Source: Streptomyces sennicomposti | Lineage (GTDB): Bacteria; Actinomycetota; Actinomycetes; Streptomycetales; Streptomycetaceae | Direction of reading: 5' to 3' | DNA length: 64,000 bases | NCBI RefSeq assembly: GCF_019890635.1 | Contig: NZ_JAIOAB010000017.1 | Span: 53,086 to 117,085 of the forward strand | Shown: in pieces, positions 33,301 through 42,977 of the stretch | Position numbering within the stretch: position 1 is the stretch's first letter | How the letters are laid out: the number at the start of each line of letters is the position of its first letter | Position numbers and translations under genes: made by a program | The notes under the pieces: generated by a model | Databases searched by the model: none | Told to the model about the DNA's origin: nothing | The model's input: only the letters and a program-made list of their open reading frames with translations

Positions 33301-34797
33301 TCAGTCCTCGTGCGCCTCGTGGGCGGACTCGATCTTCTTCCAGGACTTCGGCTGCGGGACAGCCGCGCCCGGCTTCGCCGCCGTGAGCGAGCGGGAGGCC
33401 GCCGCGGCGGCCGGCTTCACCGGCTGGAAGAGCCACGTGTCGAACAGGGCCGCCAGCGGCTTGCCGGAGACCTGTTCCGCGTACTTCTGGAAGTCGGCCA
33501 CCGACGCGTTGCCGTACGCGTGCGCCGCCGGCCAGCCCTTGAGGATGCGGAAGAACGCGGTGTCGCCGACCTCGTCGCGCAGCGCCTGGATGGCGGCCGC
33601 GCCCCGGTCGTAGACGGCGTCGTCGAACTGGTTGTCCGCCCCGGGATCGCCGGGCGCGACCGTCCAGAACGGGTCGTCGGCCGGGTGCGAGGCGTACACG
33701 TAGTCCGCCAGCTCCTGCGCCGTGCCCTCGCCCTCGTGCTCCGACCACAGCCACTGCGCGTACGTCGCGAAGCCCTCGTTGAGCCAGATGTCCTTCCAGC
33801 CCTTCACCGACACGTCGTCGCCGAACCACTGGTGGCCCAGCTCGTGCACGATCAGCGAGACGTTGGCGCCCTTCGCGAACTGCTTGGGGCTGTAGAACAC
33901 GCGGGTCTGCGTCTCCAGCGCGTAGCCGGTGGTCGTGTTCGGGACGTAGCCGCCGGCCGAGCTGAAGGGGTACGGCCCGAAGTAGCCGCTCAGCCAGTCG
34001 ACGATCTCCCCGGTGCGCTCCACGCTCGCCCGCGCCGCCCCGTCGTTGTCGCCGAGGTCCTTGCTGTAGGCGTTGATCACCGGGACGCCGCCCTCGGAGA
34101 CGCCCGTGGTGATGTCGAACTTCCCGAGCGCCAGCGTGGCCAGGTAGGTGGCCTGCGGCTTGTTCTGCCGCCAGCTGTAGCGGGTCCAGCCCAGCTGCGA
34201 GCTGGTCGCCTGGAGGGTGCCGTTGGAGATCGCCTGGGTGCCGTCCGGCACCGCCACCGACACGTCGTACGTCGCCTTGTCGCTCGGGTGGTCGTTGCTC
34301 GGGAACCACCACCAGGCGGCCTCGGGCTCGTCCGCCGCGACCGCGCCGTCCGGGGTGCGGTGCCAGGTGGTGAAGCCGTACGCGCTCTTCGTGGACGGCA
34401 CCCCGCTGTAGCGGACGACCACGGTGACCGCCGTGCCCTTGGCCAGCGGCGTCTTCGGCGTGACCACCAGCTCGTGCTGCCCGGACGTGGTGAAGGCGGC
34501 CTTCGTGCCGTTGACCCGCACCTCGCTCACGTCCAGCAGGAAGTCCAGGTCGAAGCTGGACAGGTCCTGCGTGGTCCGCGCGGAGATCGTCGCGGTGCCC
34601 TCCAGCTCGTCCGTCGCCGGCTGGTACTTCAGCCGCAGGTCGTAGTGGGAGACGTCGTAGCCGCCGTTGCCGTAGTCGGGGTAGTAGGGGTCGCCGATGC
34701 CCGGCGCGCCGGGGGAGAGGCTCGCGGCCGATGCCGGGATCGCCAGCAGGACGGAGGCCGCCGCCAAGACACCCGGCGCGAGGATTCTGCGGTGCAC
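33301..34797 (-). CDS. secreted M1-family zinc metallopeptidase
   Basis: Exported zinc aminopeptidase-like enzyme, 498 residues. A signal peptide occupies about residues 1-26 (basic start, hydrophobic VLAAASVLLAIPASAAS). The N-terminal beta domain is followed by the catalytic motif VHELGHQWFGDD and the third zinc ligand in NEGFATYAQW, 18 residues further on. The exopeptidase GxMEN motif is replaced by GYALETQTR, as in many streptomycete secreted members. I chose the GTG at 34797 because GGAG stands 5 bases upstream and a signal peptide begins there; an ATG at 34821 would add eight residues. The last 40 residues are a Lys/Pro/Ala-rich tail. Confidence 0.88.
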   Translation of the reverse strand: MHRRILAPGVLAAASVLLAIPASAASLSPGAPGIGDPYYPDYGNGGYDVSHYDLRLKYQPATDELEGTATISARTTQDLSSFDLDFLLDVSEVRVNGTKAAFTTSGQHELVVTPKTPLAKGTAVTVVVRYSGVPSTKSAYGFTTWHRTPDGAVAADEPEAAWWWFPSNDHPSDKATYDVSVAVPDGTQAISNGTLQATSSQLGWTRYSWRQNKPQATYLATLALGKFDITTGVSEGGVPVINAYSKDLGDNDGAARASVERTGEIVDWLSGYFGPYPFSSAGGYVPNTTTGYALETQTRVFYSPKQFAKGANVSLIVHELGHQWFGDDVSVKGWKDIWLNEGFATYAQWLWSEHEGEGTAQELADYVYASHPADDPFWTVAPGDPGADNQFDDAVYDRGAAAIQALRDEVGDTAFFRILKGWPAAHAYGNASVADFQKYAEQVSGKPLAALFDTWLFQPVKPAAAAASRSLTAAKPGAAVPQPKSWKKIESAHEAHED

Positions 34798-35014
34798 GTC
34801 AGCTCCAAGTCGTAGGGGCATGAAGTCTGTTCGGAGCCTATTGAGTCCCTGTGGGCGCAGACATGTCCATGGCCACCCCTGTCACACGATCGCCATTCGG
34901 CCGACATGCGCCGGGCACGCGCTTCGCCCGGTTCCCGGCGAATCCGGCGACACGGCTGTCGCCGCGTCAGCCGCCTTCTTCTGCACGGGAGTCGTCCGCT
35001 GTACCGTCCCGCTC

Positions 35015-37042
35015 ATGCCGAACAGCATGAGCATGACGATCTGGAGACGGCTGATCGTGACGGCCACCGCCGTCCTGGCCGCCGCCCTCCTCACCCCGGC
35101 GGCGGCGCACGGCGCCCCGCACGACAGCCGGGCCCCGCGCGAGAGCCGGCCCGTCTACTCCTACGCGGACGCCGTCCGCGAGTCCGTGTGGGTGGACACC
35201 GGGCTCGACGGCGACGGCGACGGCCGCACCGACCGCGTCGCCGCCGACATCGTCCGCCCCCGCGAACCCGCCCTACAGGGCCGGAAAGTGCCCGTCATCA
35301 TGGACGCCAGCCCGTACTACTCCTGCTGCGGGCGCGGCAACGAGAGCCAGACCAAGACGTACGACGCGGCCGGCCACGTCGTCCAGATGCCGCTGTTCTA
35401 CGACAACTACTTCGTGCCCCGCGGCTACGCGTTCGTCGGCGTCGACCTCGCCGGCACCGACCGCTCCGACGGCTGCGTCGACGTCGGCGGCCGCTCCGAC
35501 GTCCAGTCCGCCAAGGCGGTGATCGACTGGCTGAACGGCCGCGCCCGCGCCTACACCACCCGCACCGGCACCACCCCGGCCAAGGCCACCTGGACGAACG
35601 GCAGAACCGGCATGATCGGCAAGAGCTGGGACGGCACCATCGCCAACGGCGTCGCCGCCACCGGCGTCAAGGGCCTGAAGACCATTGTGCCGATCAGCTC
35701 CATCTCCTCCTGGTACGACTACTACTTCGCCCAGGGCGCCCCCCTCTACGACTCCGGCCCCGACTGGCTCTCCGACTACGTCGAGAGCGACACCGCCCGC
35801 GCCCGCTGCGCCGCCGAACAGCGCAAGATCGTCGCCGGCGCCCCGCGCACCGGCGACTGGACCCCGTTCTGGACCGAGCGCGACTACGTCAAGGACGCGA
35901 GCAAGGTCCGCGCCAGCGTCTTCGTCGTCCACGGCATGCAGGACCTCAACGTCCGCACCAAGAACTTCGGCCAGTGGTGGGACGCGCTCGCCAAGAACGG
36001 CGTGCAGCGCAAGATCTGGCTCTCCCAGACCGGCCACGTCGACCCCTTCGACTACCGGCGCGGCGCCTGGGTGGACACCCTGCACCGCTGGTTCGACCAC
36101 GAACTCCTCGGCTACGACAACGGCGTCGACCGCGAACCCATGGCCGACGTCGAACGCCACCCCGACCAGTGGACCACCTCCGCCACCTGGCCGCCCCGCG
36201 GCACCGCCGCCACCACCCTGCGCCCCGCCCCCGGCTCCGCGACCGGCGTCGGCGCCCTGGGCCTGCGCCCGGCCCGCGGCACCGAGACGTTCACCGACGA
36301 CCCGTCGCTGAGCGAGACCGACTGGGCCGCGCGGATCGACCGGTCTACCCCGGAGAAGGCCGGCTTCGTCACCGGGCCGCTCGGCCGCGACCTGCGGATC
36401 GCCGGTTCCTCCGAGGTCACCGTCACCGCCACCCCGACCACCGCCACGGCCCACCTCTCGGCCGTCCTGGTGGACCTCGGCCCCGACACCATCCGCGACT
36501 ACGGCGACGTGGACGAGGGCATCACCACCCTCGCCGACCGCAGCTGCTGGGGCGCGAGCACGGCGGGCGACAGCTCCTGCTACAAGGAGACCGCCGCGAA
36601 GACGAAGGCCGTGGACTCCACCGTCGTCAGCCGCGGCTGGGCCGACCTCGGCGACTGGGCCGGTGACGGCAAGGGCCGCCCGCTCACCCCGGGCAAGGCG
36701 TACACGATCACCCTCGACCTGGCGGCGACCGACCACGTCGTGCCCAAGGGGCACCGCCTGGCGCTGATCGTGGCGGGCACCGACAAGGACCTCATCGACC
36801 CGCCGTCGAGCACGCCCACCCTGACCGTGGACCTGTCCCGTACGTCGGCCAAGGTGCCGCTGGTCGGCGGGGCGGCGGCGTTCACGCGGGCGCCCGCGGG
36901 GACCGGGGGGAGCGCGGTGGGCGCCACGGCGGCGGTGACCGCTTCCGATGCGGCCTCCGCCTCCGCGCCCGCTGCCGCCGTGGAGGAGGCCCCGCGGGGC
37001 GTCCGGCACGAGCCCGCCGTCCACCGGCTTCCCGCGCGGTGA
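35015..37042 (+). CDS. secreted Xaa-Pro dipeptidyl-peptidase (S15 family)
   Basis: Exported serine peptidase of 675 residues that removes Xaa-Pro dipeptides from peptide N-termini. The signal peptide spans about residues 1-35 (IWRRLIVTATAVLAAALLTP, then AAAHGAP). The nucleophile elbow is GMIGKSWDGTIANG. The acid lies in VFVVHGMQDLNV and the histidine in SQTGHVDPF. The C-terminal jelly-roll domain (PLGRDLRIAGSSEVTVTATP onward) matches the X-Pro hydrolase family. The final 75 residues are Ala/Ser/Pro-rich and disordered. It is divergent from the secreted M1 peptidase, so the two may form an extracellular peptide-utilisation pair. Confidence 0.88.
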   Translation: MPNSMSMTIWRRLIVTATAVLAAALLTPAAAHGAPHDSRAPRESRPVYSYADAVRESVWVDTGLDGDGDGRTDRVAADIVRPREPALQGRKVPVIMDASPYYSCCGRGNESQTKTYDAAGHVVQMPLFYDNYFVPRGYAFVGVDLAGTDRSDGCVDVGGRSDVQSAKAVIDWLNGRARAYTTRTGTTPAKATWTNGRTGMIGKSWDGTIANGVAATGVKGLKTIVPISSISSWYDYYFAQGAPLYDSGPDWLSDYVESDTARARCAAEQRKIVAGAPRTGDWTPFWTERDYVKDASKVRASVFVVHGMQDLNVRTKNFGQWWDALAKNGVQRKIWLSQTGHVDPFDYRRGAWVDTLHRWFDHELLGYDNGVDREPMADVERHPDQWTTSATWPPRGTAATTLRPAPGSATGVGALGLRPARGTETFTDDPSLSETDWAARIDRSTPEKAGFVTGPLGRDLRIAGSSEVTVTATPTTATAHLSAVLVDLGPDTIRDYGDVDEGITTLADRSCWGASTAGDSSCYKETAAKTKAVDSTVVSRGWADLGDWAGDGKGRPLTPGKAYTITLDLAATDHVVPKGHRLALIVAGTDKDLIDPPSSTPTLTVDLSRTSAKVPLVGGAAAFTRAPAGTGGSAVGATAAVTASDAASASAPAAAVEEAPRGVRHEPAVHRLPAR

Positions 37043-37068
37043 CGGGCTGAGGGACTGAGGGCCGGTTC

Positions 37069-38040
37069 TCAGGCGGCCGGGCGCACCAGCCCGGCCGCCT
37101 GACGCGCGCAGCCCCACGCCACGGTGACCCCCGCGCCGCCGTGCCCGTAGTTGTGGACCAGGAGCCGCCCGTCCGGCAGCGCCTCGCGCTCCAGCCGTAC
37201 CGCGTGCCGGGCCGGGCGCAGCCCGACCCGGTGCTCCAGCACCCGCGCCCCGGCGATCTTTGGCCGTACGGCGGCGCAGCGCGCGACGATCGCCTCGGCC
37301 ACCGCCGGATCGGGCGTCAGCGACCAGTCGTCCTCCTCCGCTGTCCCACCGAGGACGAGTCCGCCCGGCTGCGGGAAGAAGTACACGGAGGCCGCCGCGG
37401 CATGGTCCACGCAGGTCAGCCAGGTCGTGATCCCCGGGTTCTCCACGACGACGAGCTGGCCGCGCACCGGCCGCACCGCCGGGTCCGGCACCAGTTCGCG
37501 GGCCCCGAGCCCCGTGCAGTTCACCACCACCGGGGCGTCCACGGCGGCCAGCTCGGTCACCGTCCGCTCCTCGACGCCGCCGCCCGCCGCCCGCAGCCGC
37601 TCCCGCAGCCAGGCCAGATGCGCCGGCATGTCGATCAGCGGCAGCCGCGCCCACAGCGCCGGACCCGGATGCTCGTCAGCCGTCGCCACGCGCAGCTGCG
37701 GCACCCGCGCCGCCCACGGCCCGAGCGAGTCGAACCGGGTGTCGGCGTGCAGGCCCTCGACCATCCGCACGCCCGTCTCGGCGGGCCGCGCCGCCAGCTC
37801 CTCGTAGACGGCCAGGGACTCCAGCGACCAGTCGCCGACCAGCGACTCCGGCTCGATCCGGTACGGCCACCAGAGGGCGCCCGCGACCGCCGACGTCGTC
37901 CGCTCGATCGGCTCGCGCGTCCACACCCGTACCCGTACGCCGCGCTCCGCCAGCACCAGCGCGGTCGTCAGCCCGATGACCCCGCCGCCGACCACCACGG
38001 CCTCGCCGCCCGGTCCACCCTCGCTCAGTCCACCGTCCAC
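37069..38040 (-). CDS. FAD-dependent D-amino-acid-oxidase-like enzyme
   Basis: Flavoprotein of 323 residues of the D-amino acid oxidase group, which deaminates D-amino acids to keto acids with hydrogen peroxide. The FAD-binding motif is VVVGGGVIGLTTALVLAERG (about 14-33). Downstream marks are GALWWPYR, VVNCTGLGARELVPDP, PVRGQLVVVENPG and the C-terminal NYGHGGAGVTVAWG, which are typical of the DAAO/D-aspartate oxidase branch. Substrate preference cannot be read. The ATG at 38040 opens a 74-base divergent gap to an ABC-F gene. Its end converges on the S15 peptidase gene. Confidence 0.85.
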   Translation of the reverse strand: MDGGLSEGGPGGEAVVVGGGVIGLTTALVLAERGVRVRVWTREPIERTTSAVAGALWWPYRIEPESLVGDWSLESLAVYEELAARPAETGVRMVEGLHADTRFDSLGPWAARVPQLRVATADEHPGPALWARLPLIDMPAHLAWLRERLRAAGGGVEERTVTELAAVDAPVVVNCTGLGARELVPDPAVRPVRGQLVVVENPGITTWLTCVDHAAAASVYFFPQPGGLVLGGTAEEDDWSLTPDPAVAEAIVARCAAVRPKIAGARVLEHRVGLRPARHAVRLEREALPDGRLLVHNYGHGGAGVTVAWGCARQAAGLVRPAA

Positions 38041-38114
38041 GCCAGGACCGTAGCGGACGACGCCCCGCCGCGCGCACCTCGGCCCCGCGCCGGACGACTA
38101 GGATCGGCCCCCTG

Positions 38115-39761
38115 ATGACTGCCACCCTCGTCGCCAAGAACCTCGCCGCCGGACACGGCGACCGCGCCCTGTTCTCCGGGCTCGACCTCGTCGTCGCGCC
38201 CGGGGACGTCATCGGGCTGGTCGGCGCCAACGGCGCGGGCAAGTCCACGCTGCTGCGGATGCTCGCCGGCCTCAGCACGCCCGAACAGGGCGACCTCACC
38301 CTCTCCCCGCCCTCCGCCGCCGTCGGCCACCTGCCGCAGGAACCCGACCGCCGGCCCGGCGAGACCGTACGTGAGTTCCTGGCCCGCCGTACCGGCGTCG
38401 CCGCCGCCCAGCGGGCGATGGACGAGGCGACCCAGGCCCTGGTCGACTCCGCGCCCGGCGCGGACGACGCCTACGCCGGCGCCCTGGAGCGCTGGCTCGG
38501 CCTCGGCGGCGCCGACCTGGACGAACGGGCGGAGGAGACCGCCGACTCCCTCGGCCTGGCCGTCGACCTCGATCAGCCGATGACGTCCCTGTCCGGCGGC
38601 CAGGCGGCCCGCGCCGGCCTCGCCTCGCTGCTGCTGTCCCGCTACGACGTCTTCCTGCTGGACGAGCCCACCAACGACCTCGACCTCGACGGCCTCGAAC
38701 GCCTCGAACGCTTCGTCACAGGACTGCGCGCCGGGACGGTCGTCGTCAGCCACGACCGCGAGTTCCTCACCCGCACGGTCACCAAGGTCCTCGAACTCGA
38801 CCTGGCCCAGCGGCAGATCAACCTCTACGGCGGCGGTTACGCGGCCTATCTGGAGGAGCGCGAGGTGGCCCGCCGGCACGCCCGCGACGAGTACGAGGAA
38901 TACGCCGACAAGCGGGCCTCCCTCCAGGACCGGGCGCAGATGCAGCGCTCCTGGATGGACAAGGGCGTGAAGAACGCCCGGCGCAAGGCGGGCAACGACA
39001 ACGACAAGATCGGCCGCAAGTTCCGCAGCGAGGCCAGCGAGAAGCAGGCCGCGAAGGCGCGGCAGACCCAGCGGATGATCGAGCGCCTGGACGTCGTCGA
39101 GGAGCCGCGCAAGGAGTGGGAACTGCGCATGGAGATCGCGGCGGCGCCGCGATCCGGCGCGGTCGTCGCCACGCTGCGCGACGCGGAGGTGCGGCGCGGC
39201 GGCTTCGCGCTCGGGCCGGTCTCGCTGCAGATCGACTGGGCGGACCGGGTGGCGGTCACCGGTGCGAACGGGGCCGGCAAGTCGACGCTGCTGGCCGCGC
39301 TGCTGGGACGGCTTCCGCTGGACGCCGGGCACGCGGCGCTGGGGTCCGGTGTGCTGGTCGGCGAGGTGGACCAGGCGCGGCGGCTCTTCCACGGCGAGGA
39401 GACGCTGCTGGACGCCTTCCGGGCGGCGGTCCCGGACACCGAACCGGTCGAAGTGCGGACGCTGCTGGCCAAGTTCGGGCTGAAGAGCGAGCATGTGATG
39501 CGGCCGGCCGCGACGTTGTCGCCGGGGGAGCGGACCCGGGCCGCGCTCGCGCTGCTCCAGGGGCGGGGGGTCAATCTGCTGGTCCTGGACGAGCCGACGA
39601 ACCACCTCGATCTGCCGGCGATCGAGCAGCTGGAGTCGGCGCTGGAGTCCTACGAGGGGACGTTGCTGCTGGTCACCCATGACCGGCGGATGCTGTCCGC
39701 GGTCCGGACGAACCGTCATCTGGAGGTCGTGGACGGTAAGGTGACGGAGCATCAGGTGTAG
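38115..39761 (+). CDS. ABC-F family ATPase
   Basis: Second ABC-F protein of the window, 548 residues, two nucleotide-binding domains in tandem. Walker A motifs are GANGAGKST in both halves, signatures LSGGQ and LSPGER, Walker B sites FLLDEPTNDLD and LVLDEPTNHLD. The interdomain linker (about 235-335) is strongly charged (RRKAGNDNDKIGRKFRSEASEK). The second signature motif deviates (SPGE for SGGQ). Unlike the gene at 13064-14689 it has only a short leader, so regulation by attenuation is not suggested. A translation-factor or resistance role are both possible. Confidence 0.85.
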   Translation: MTATLVAKNLAAGHGDRALFSGLDLVVAPGDVIGLVGANGAGKSTLLRMLAGLSTPEQGDLTLSPPSAAVGHLPQEPDRRPGETVREFLARRTGVAAAQRAMDEATQALVDSAPGADDAYAGALERWLGLGGADLDERAEETADSLGLAVDLDQPMTSLSGGQAARAGLASLLLSRYDVFLLDEPTNDLDLDGLERLERFVTGLRAGTVVVSHDREFLTRTVTKVLELDLAQRQINLYGGGYAAYLEEREVARRHARDEYEEYADKRASLQDRAQMQRSWMDKGVKNARRKAGNDNDKIGRKFRSEASEKQAAKARQTQRMIERLDVVEEPRKEWELRMEIAAAPRSGAVVATLRDAEVRRGGFALGPVSLQIDWADRVAVTGANGAGKSTLLAALLGRLPLDAGHAALGSGVLVGEVDQARRLFHGEETLLDAFRAAVPDTEPVEVRTLLAKFGLKSEHVMRPAATLSPGERTRAALALLQGRGVNLLVLDEPTNHLDLPAIEQLESALESYEGTLLLVTHDRRMLSAVRTNRHLEVVDGKVTEHQV

Positions 39762-39907
39762 GTGCGGGGTGCGCGCGGGGTGCGCCGCGGGACGGGTGGT
39801 CCCGATGTGCCGGGTGTACCGGCCATGAGGGGCTTCGGGGCGGGGGCCTACACTCGGCAACCGTTGTCCAGCGGAGAGAGACCGCCGACCGAAAGGCCTG
39901 GTTGCCC

Positions 39908-40123
39908 ATGTTCCAAGACGCCCCCATCTACCACCAACTCGTCGCCGAGCGGGGCGATGTGCCCGCGCGTGTGCGGGACGCGGCCACGAGCATACTTCGG
40001 GAGCTTGAGGAAGTGATGCGTGTGGGGCAGCCGTCGGGCGGGTTCCTGCCCGGCCCGGCCCCGCGGGGCGCGGCAGCGCCACGCCCCCACTCGGCCCTAC
40101 CGCCGGGGCAGCATCCGCGCTGA
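39908..40123 (+). CDS. conserved small hypothetical protein
   Basis: A 71-residue protein. Residues 1-40 (MFQDAPIYHQLVAERGDVPA, then RVRDAATSILRELEEVMRVG) look like a conserved helical unit that I remember as a short stand-alone protein in streptomycetes. The rest is Pro/Gly/Ala/Arg-rich and probably disordered. GAAAGG stands about 11 bases before the ATG. It follows the ABC-F gene on the same strand after 146 bases. No function can be given. Confidence 0.6.
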   Translation: MFQDAPIYHQLVAERGDVPARVRDAATSILRELEEVMRVGQPSGGFLPGPAPRGAAAPRPHSALPPGQHPR

Positions 40124-40240
40124 GGTTTGTGGGGCGGGGGTGTGAGCGCGGTGCGGGTGGGCGGGGATGCGGTGCCGGTGGGCGGGGGTGCGGGCTCGTT
40201 GGATCCGCCCCCGCCGCCCTTACCCATTCCCCTCCAAAGA

Positions 40241-40281
40241 AGGGGCTCCGCCCCTCCGCCCCCACCAGGGGCTCCGCCCCT
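40241..40281. repeat. twin identical hairpins
   Basis: AGGGGCTCCGCCCCT occurs at 40241-40255 and again at 40267-40281. Each copy is a perfect 6-bp stem with a 3-base loop. They lie between the convergent small-protein gene and tex, just before the large terminator. The same hairpin word is a frequent intergenic repeat in GC-rich actinomycete genomes. Confidence 0.6.
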
Positions 40282-40298
40282 GAAACCCCGGCGGGAGT

Positions 40299-40335
40299 CC
40301 CCGGCCCCCGCCGTGGAGTGCGGCGGGGGCCGGGG
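40299..40335 (-). terminator. strong terminator of tex
   Basis: CCCCGGCCCCCGCCG (40299-40313) pairs perfectly with 40321-40335 around a 7-base loop, giving a 15-bp, almost all G-C stem that begins 7 bases after the tex stop on the minus strand. Confidence 0.75.
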
Positions 40336-40341
40336 GTGGGG

Positions 40342-42714
40342 TCAGGTGCGGCCGTTCTTCGTGTTGAGGAGGCCCGCGCGGCGCAAGGCGTCCGCCATCG
40401 CGCTGTTGGCGGGCGGGGGCGCCTGGCGTGAGGCGCCGCCGGCGCCGCCGCCCGAGCGGCCCTGGCGCTGCTGCGGCGGACGGCCCCCGCGCTGGCGGCG
40501 CTCGCCGCCGCCGTTCTGCTTCTCCTGCGGCGCCGCCTCGTCGTCCAGCCGCAGCGTCAGCGAGATCCGCTTGCGCGGGATGTCGACGTCCAGCACCTTC
40601 ACCTTGACGATGTCACCCGGCTTGACCACGTCCCGCGGGTCCTTCACGAACGTCCGCGACATCGCCGACACATGCACCAGACCGTCCTGGTGGACGCCGA
40701 CGTCCACGAACGCGCCGAAGGCCGCCACGTTCGTCACCACACCCTCCAGGATCATCCCCGAGGACAGGTCGGAGATCTTCTCCACGCCCTCCTTGAAGGT
40801 GGCCGTCTTGAAGGCGGGCCGCGGGTCGCGCCCCGGCTTCTCCAGCTCCTTGAGGATGTCGGTGACCGTCGGCAGACCGAACGTGTCGTCCACGAAGTCC
40901 GCCGGCCGCAGCGAGCGCAGCACCCCGGTGTTGCCGACCAGGGAGGCCACCTCCTGCCCCGTGGTCTTCACCATCCGCCGCACCACCGGATACGCCTCCG
41001 GGTGCACACTGGAGGCGTCCAGCGGGTCGTCGCCGCCGCGGATCCTGAGGAAGCCCGCGCACTGCTCGTACGCCTTGGGGCCGAGCCGGGAGACCTTCTT
41101 CAGCTGGGCGCGCGAGGTGAACGGCCCGTTGGCGTCCCGGTGCGCGACGATGTTCTCCGCGAGCGACCCGGTGATGCCCGAGACCCGCGAAAGCAGCGGC
41201 ACCGACGCCGTGTTGACGTCCACGCCCACGCCGTTCACACAGTCCTCGACCACCGCGTCCAGCGAGCGCGACAGCTTCACCTCGGACAGGTCGTGCTGGT
41301 ACTGGCCGACCCCGATGGACTTCGGGTCGATCTTCACCAGTTCGGCCAGCGGGTCCTGGAGCCGGCGCGCGATGGACACCGCGCCGCGCAGCGACACGTC
41401 CATGCCCGGCAGTTCCTGCGAGGCGTAGGCGGAGGCGGAGTACACCGACGCGCCCGCCTCCGACACCATCACCTTGGTGAGCTTCAACTCCGGGTGCTTG
41501 GCGATGAGTTCACCGGCGAGCTTGTCGGTCTCGCGGGACGCGGTGCCGTTGCCGATGGCGATCAGCTCGACCGCGTGCTCCTTCGCTAGCCGCGCCAGCT
41601 TCGCGATCGCCTCGTCCCACTTGTTGGCCGGGACGTGCGGATAGATGACGTCCGTGGCGACGACCTTGCCGGTCGCGTCCACCACGGCCACCTTCACGCC
41701 CGTACGGAAGCCGGGGTCCAGGCCCAGCGTCGCGCGGGTGCCGGCCGGGGCGGCCAGCAGCAGATCGCGCAGGTTGGCCGCGAACACGTTCACCGCCTCG
41801 TCCTCGGCGGCCGTGCGCAGCCGCAGCCGCAGGTCGATGCCGAGGTGGACCAGGATGCGGGTGCGCCAGGCCCAGCGGACGGTGTCCTTCAGCCACTTGT
41901 CGCCGGGCCGGCCGCGGTCGGCGATGCCGAACCGGTGCGCCACGATGCCCTCATAGGAGGACGGGCCGTCGGTGGGCTCCTCCGGCTCCAGGACGAGGTC
42001 GAGGACCTCCTCCTTCTCGCCGCGCAGCATCGCCAGGACCCGGTGCGAGGGCAGCTCGGTGAACGGCTCGGTGAAGTCGAAGTAGTCGGCGAACTTCGCG
42101 CCCGCCTCCTCCTTGCCCTCGCGCACCTTCGCCGCCAGCCGGCCGCGCGTCCACATGCGTTCGCGCAGCTCGCCGATCAGGTCGGCGTCCTCCGAGAACC
42201 GCTCGGTGAGGATCGCCCGGGCGCCGTCCAGCGCGGCCTGCGGATCGGCCACGCCCTTGTCCGCGTCCACGAAGGCCGCCGCCGCGGCGAGCGGGTCCAC
42301 GGACGGGTCGCCGAGCAGGCCGTCGGCCAGCGGCTCCAGACCCGCCTCGCGCGCGATCTGCGCCTTGGTGCGCCGCTTCGGCTTGTACGGCAGGTAGATG
42401 TCCTCCAGGCGCGCCTTGGTCTGGGCGCCCCGGATCCGCGCCTCCAGCTCGTCGGTGAGCTTGCCCTGCTCGCGCACCGACTCCAGGACGGCGGCCCGCC
42501 GGTCCTCCAGCTCCCGCAGATAGCGCAGCCGCTCCTCGATCGTGCGCAGCTGCGCGTCGTCGAGCATCTCGGTCGCTTCCTTGCGGTAGCGGGCGACGAA
42601 GGGCACCGTCGAACCGCCGTCGAGCAGCTCCACGGCGGCCTTGACCTGCCGCTCCCGTACGCCGAGCTCCTCGGCGATCCTGCCTTCGATGGACCCTGTG
42701 AGGGGTGTCGTCAC
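40342..42714 (-). CDS. tex: Tex-family RNA-binding protein
   Basis: Cytosolic nucleic-acid-binding protein of 790 residues related to Tex/Spt6, linked to transcription and stress tolerance. Domain order is complete: N-terminal helical part ([20 protein letters not shown]), the PF09371-like core ([20 protein letters not shown] type segment), the YqgF/RNase-H-like domain ([17 protein letters not shown], about 325), helix-hairpin-helix repeats ([15 protein letters not shown]), and the S1 RNA-binding domain ([31 protein letters not shown], in parts; about 655-725). The tail is Arg/Gly/Gln-rich with a final conserved MADALRRAG. The GTG at 42714 is the usual start ([12 protein letters not shown]). 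Confidence 0.93.
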   Translation of the reverse strand: MTTPLTGSIEGRIAEELGVRERQVKAAVELLDGGSTVPFVARYRKEATEMLDDAQLRTIEERLRYLRELEDRRAAVLESVREQGKLTDELEARIRGAQTKARLEDIYLPYKPKRRTKAQIAREAGLEPLADGLLGDPSVDPLAAAAAFVDADKGVADPQAALDGARAILTERFSEDADLIGELRERMWTRGRLAAKVREGKEEAGAKFADYFDFTEPFTELPSHRVLAMLRGEKEEVLDLVLEPEEPTDGPSSYEGIVAHRFGIADRGRPGDKWLKDTVRWAWRTRILVHLGIDLRLRLRTAAEDEAVNVFAANLRDLLLAAPAGTRATLGLDPGFRTGVKVAVVDATGKVVATDVIYPHVPANKWDEAIAKLARLAKEHAVELIAIGNGTASRETDKLAGELIAKHPELKLTKVMVSEAGASVYSASAYASQELPGMDVSLRGAVSIARRLQDPLAELVKIDPKSIGVGQYQHDLSEVKLSRSLDAVVEDCVNGVGVDVNTASVPLLSRVSGITGSLAENIVAHRDANGPFTSRAQLKKVSRLGPKAYEQCAGFLRIRGGDDPLDASSVHPEAYPVVRRMVKTTGQEVASLVGNTGVLRSLRPADFVDDTFGLPTVTDILKELEKPGRDPRPAFKTATFKEGVEKISDLSSGMILEGVVTNVAAFGAFVDVGVHQDGLVHVSAMSRTFVKDPRDVVKPGDIVKVKVLDVDIPRKRISLTLRLDDEAAPQEKQNGGGERRQRGGRPPQQRQGRSGGGAGGASRQAPPPANSAMADALRRAGLLNTKNGRT

Positions 42715-42799
42715 GTTCCCGTACCGCCTTCTCCGCTTCGGGTTGCGCCGCAATTGTGGCAGGTGGCGCCGTCAACCGGGGATCAGGGCGGCTTCCGGC

Positions 42800-42864
42800 G
42801 GGGCGGCCCCGACCGCCCACCGCGCCGGAGCGCCCGGGGCGGCCCCGACCGCCCACCGCGCCGG
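42800..42864. repeat. two copies of a 29-bp direct repeat between tex and the GlxA-type regulator
   Basis: The 29-base unit at 42800-42828 recurs identically at 42836-42864 (period 36 bases), and a degenerate third start (GGGGCG) follows. It lies in the divergent region between tex and the AraC-type gene. Confidence 0.65.
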
Positions 42865-42977
42865 GGCGACCGGGGCGGGCGTGACCGCAACCACCGCCGT
42901 ACCGCCGCGCCCCCGTGGCAGAAAAGGTGGGGAACCCGTCATTGCGGCCATCGCGCGGCCCGCGAAGAATCGTCGGC

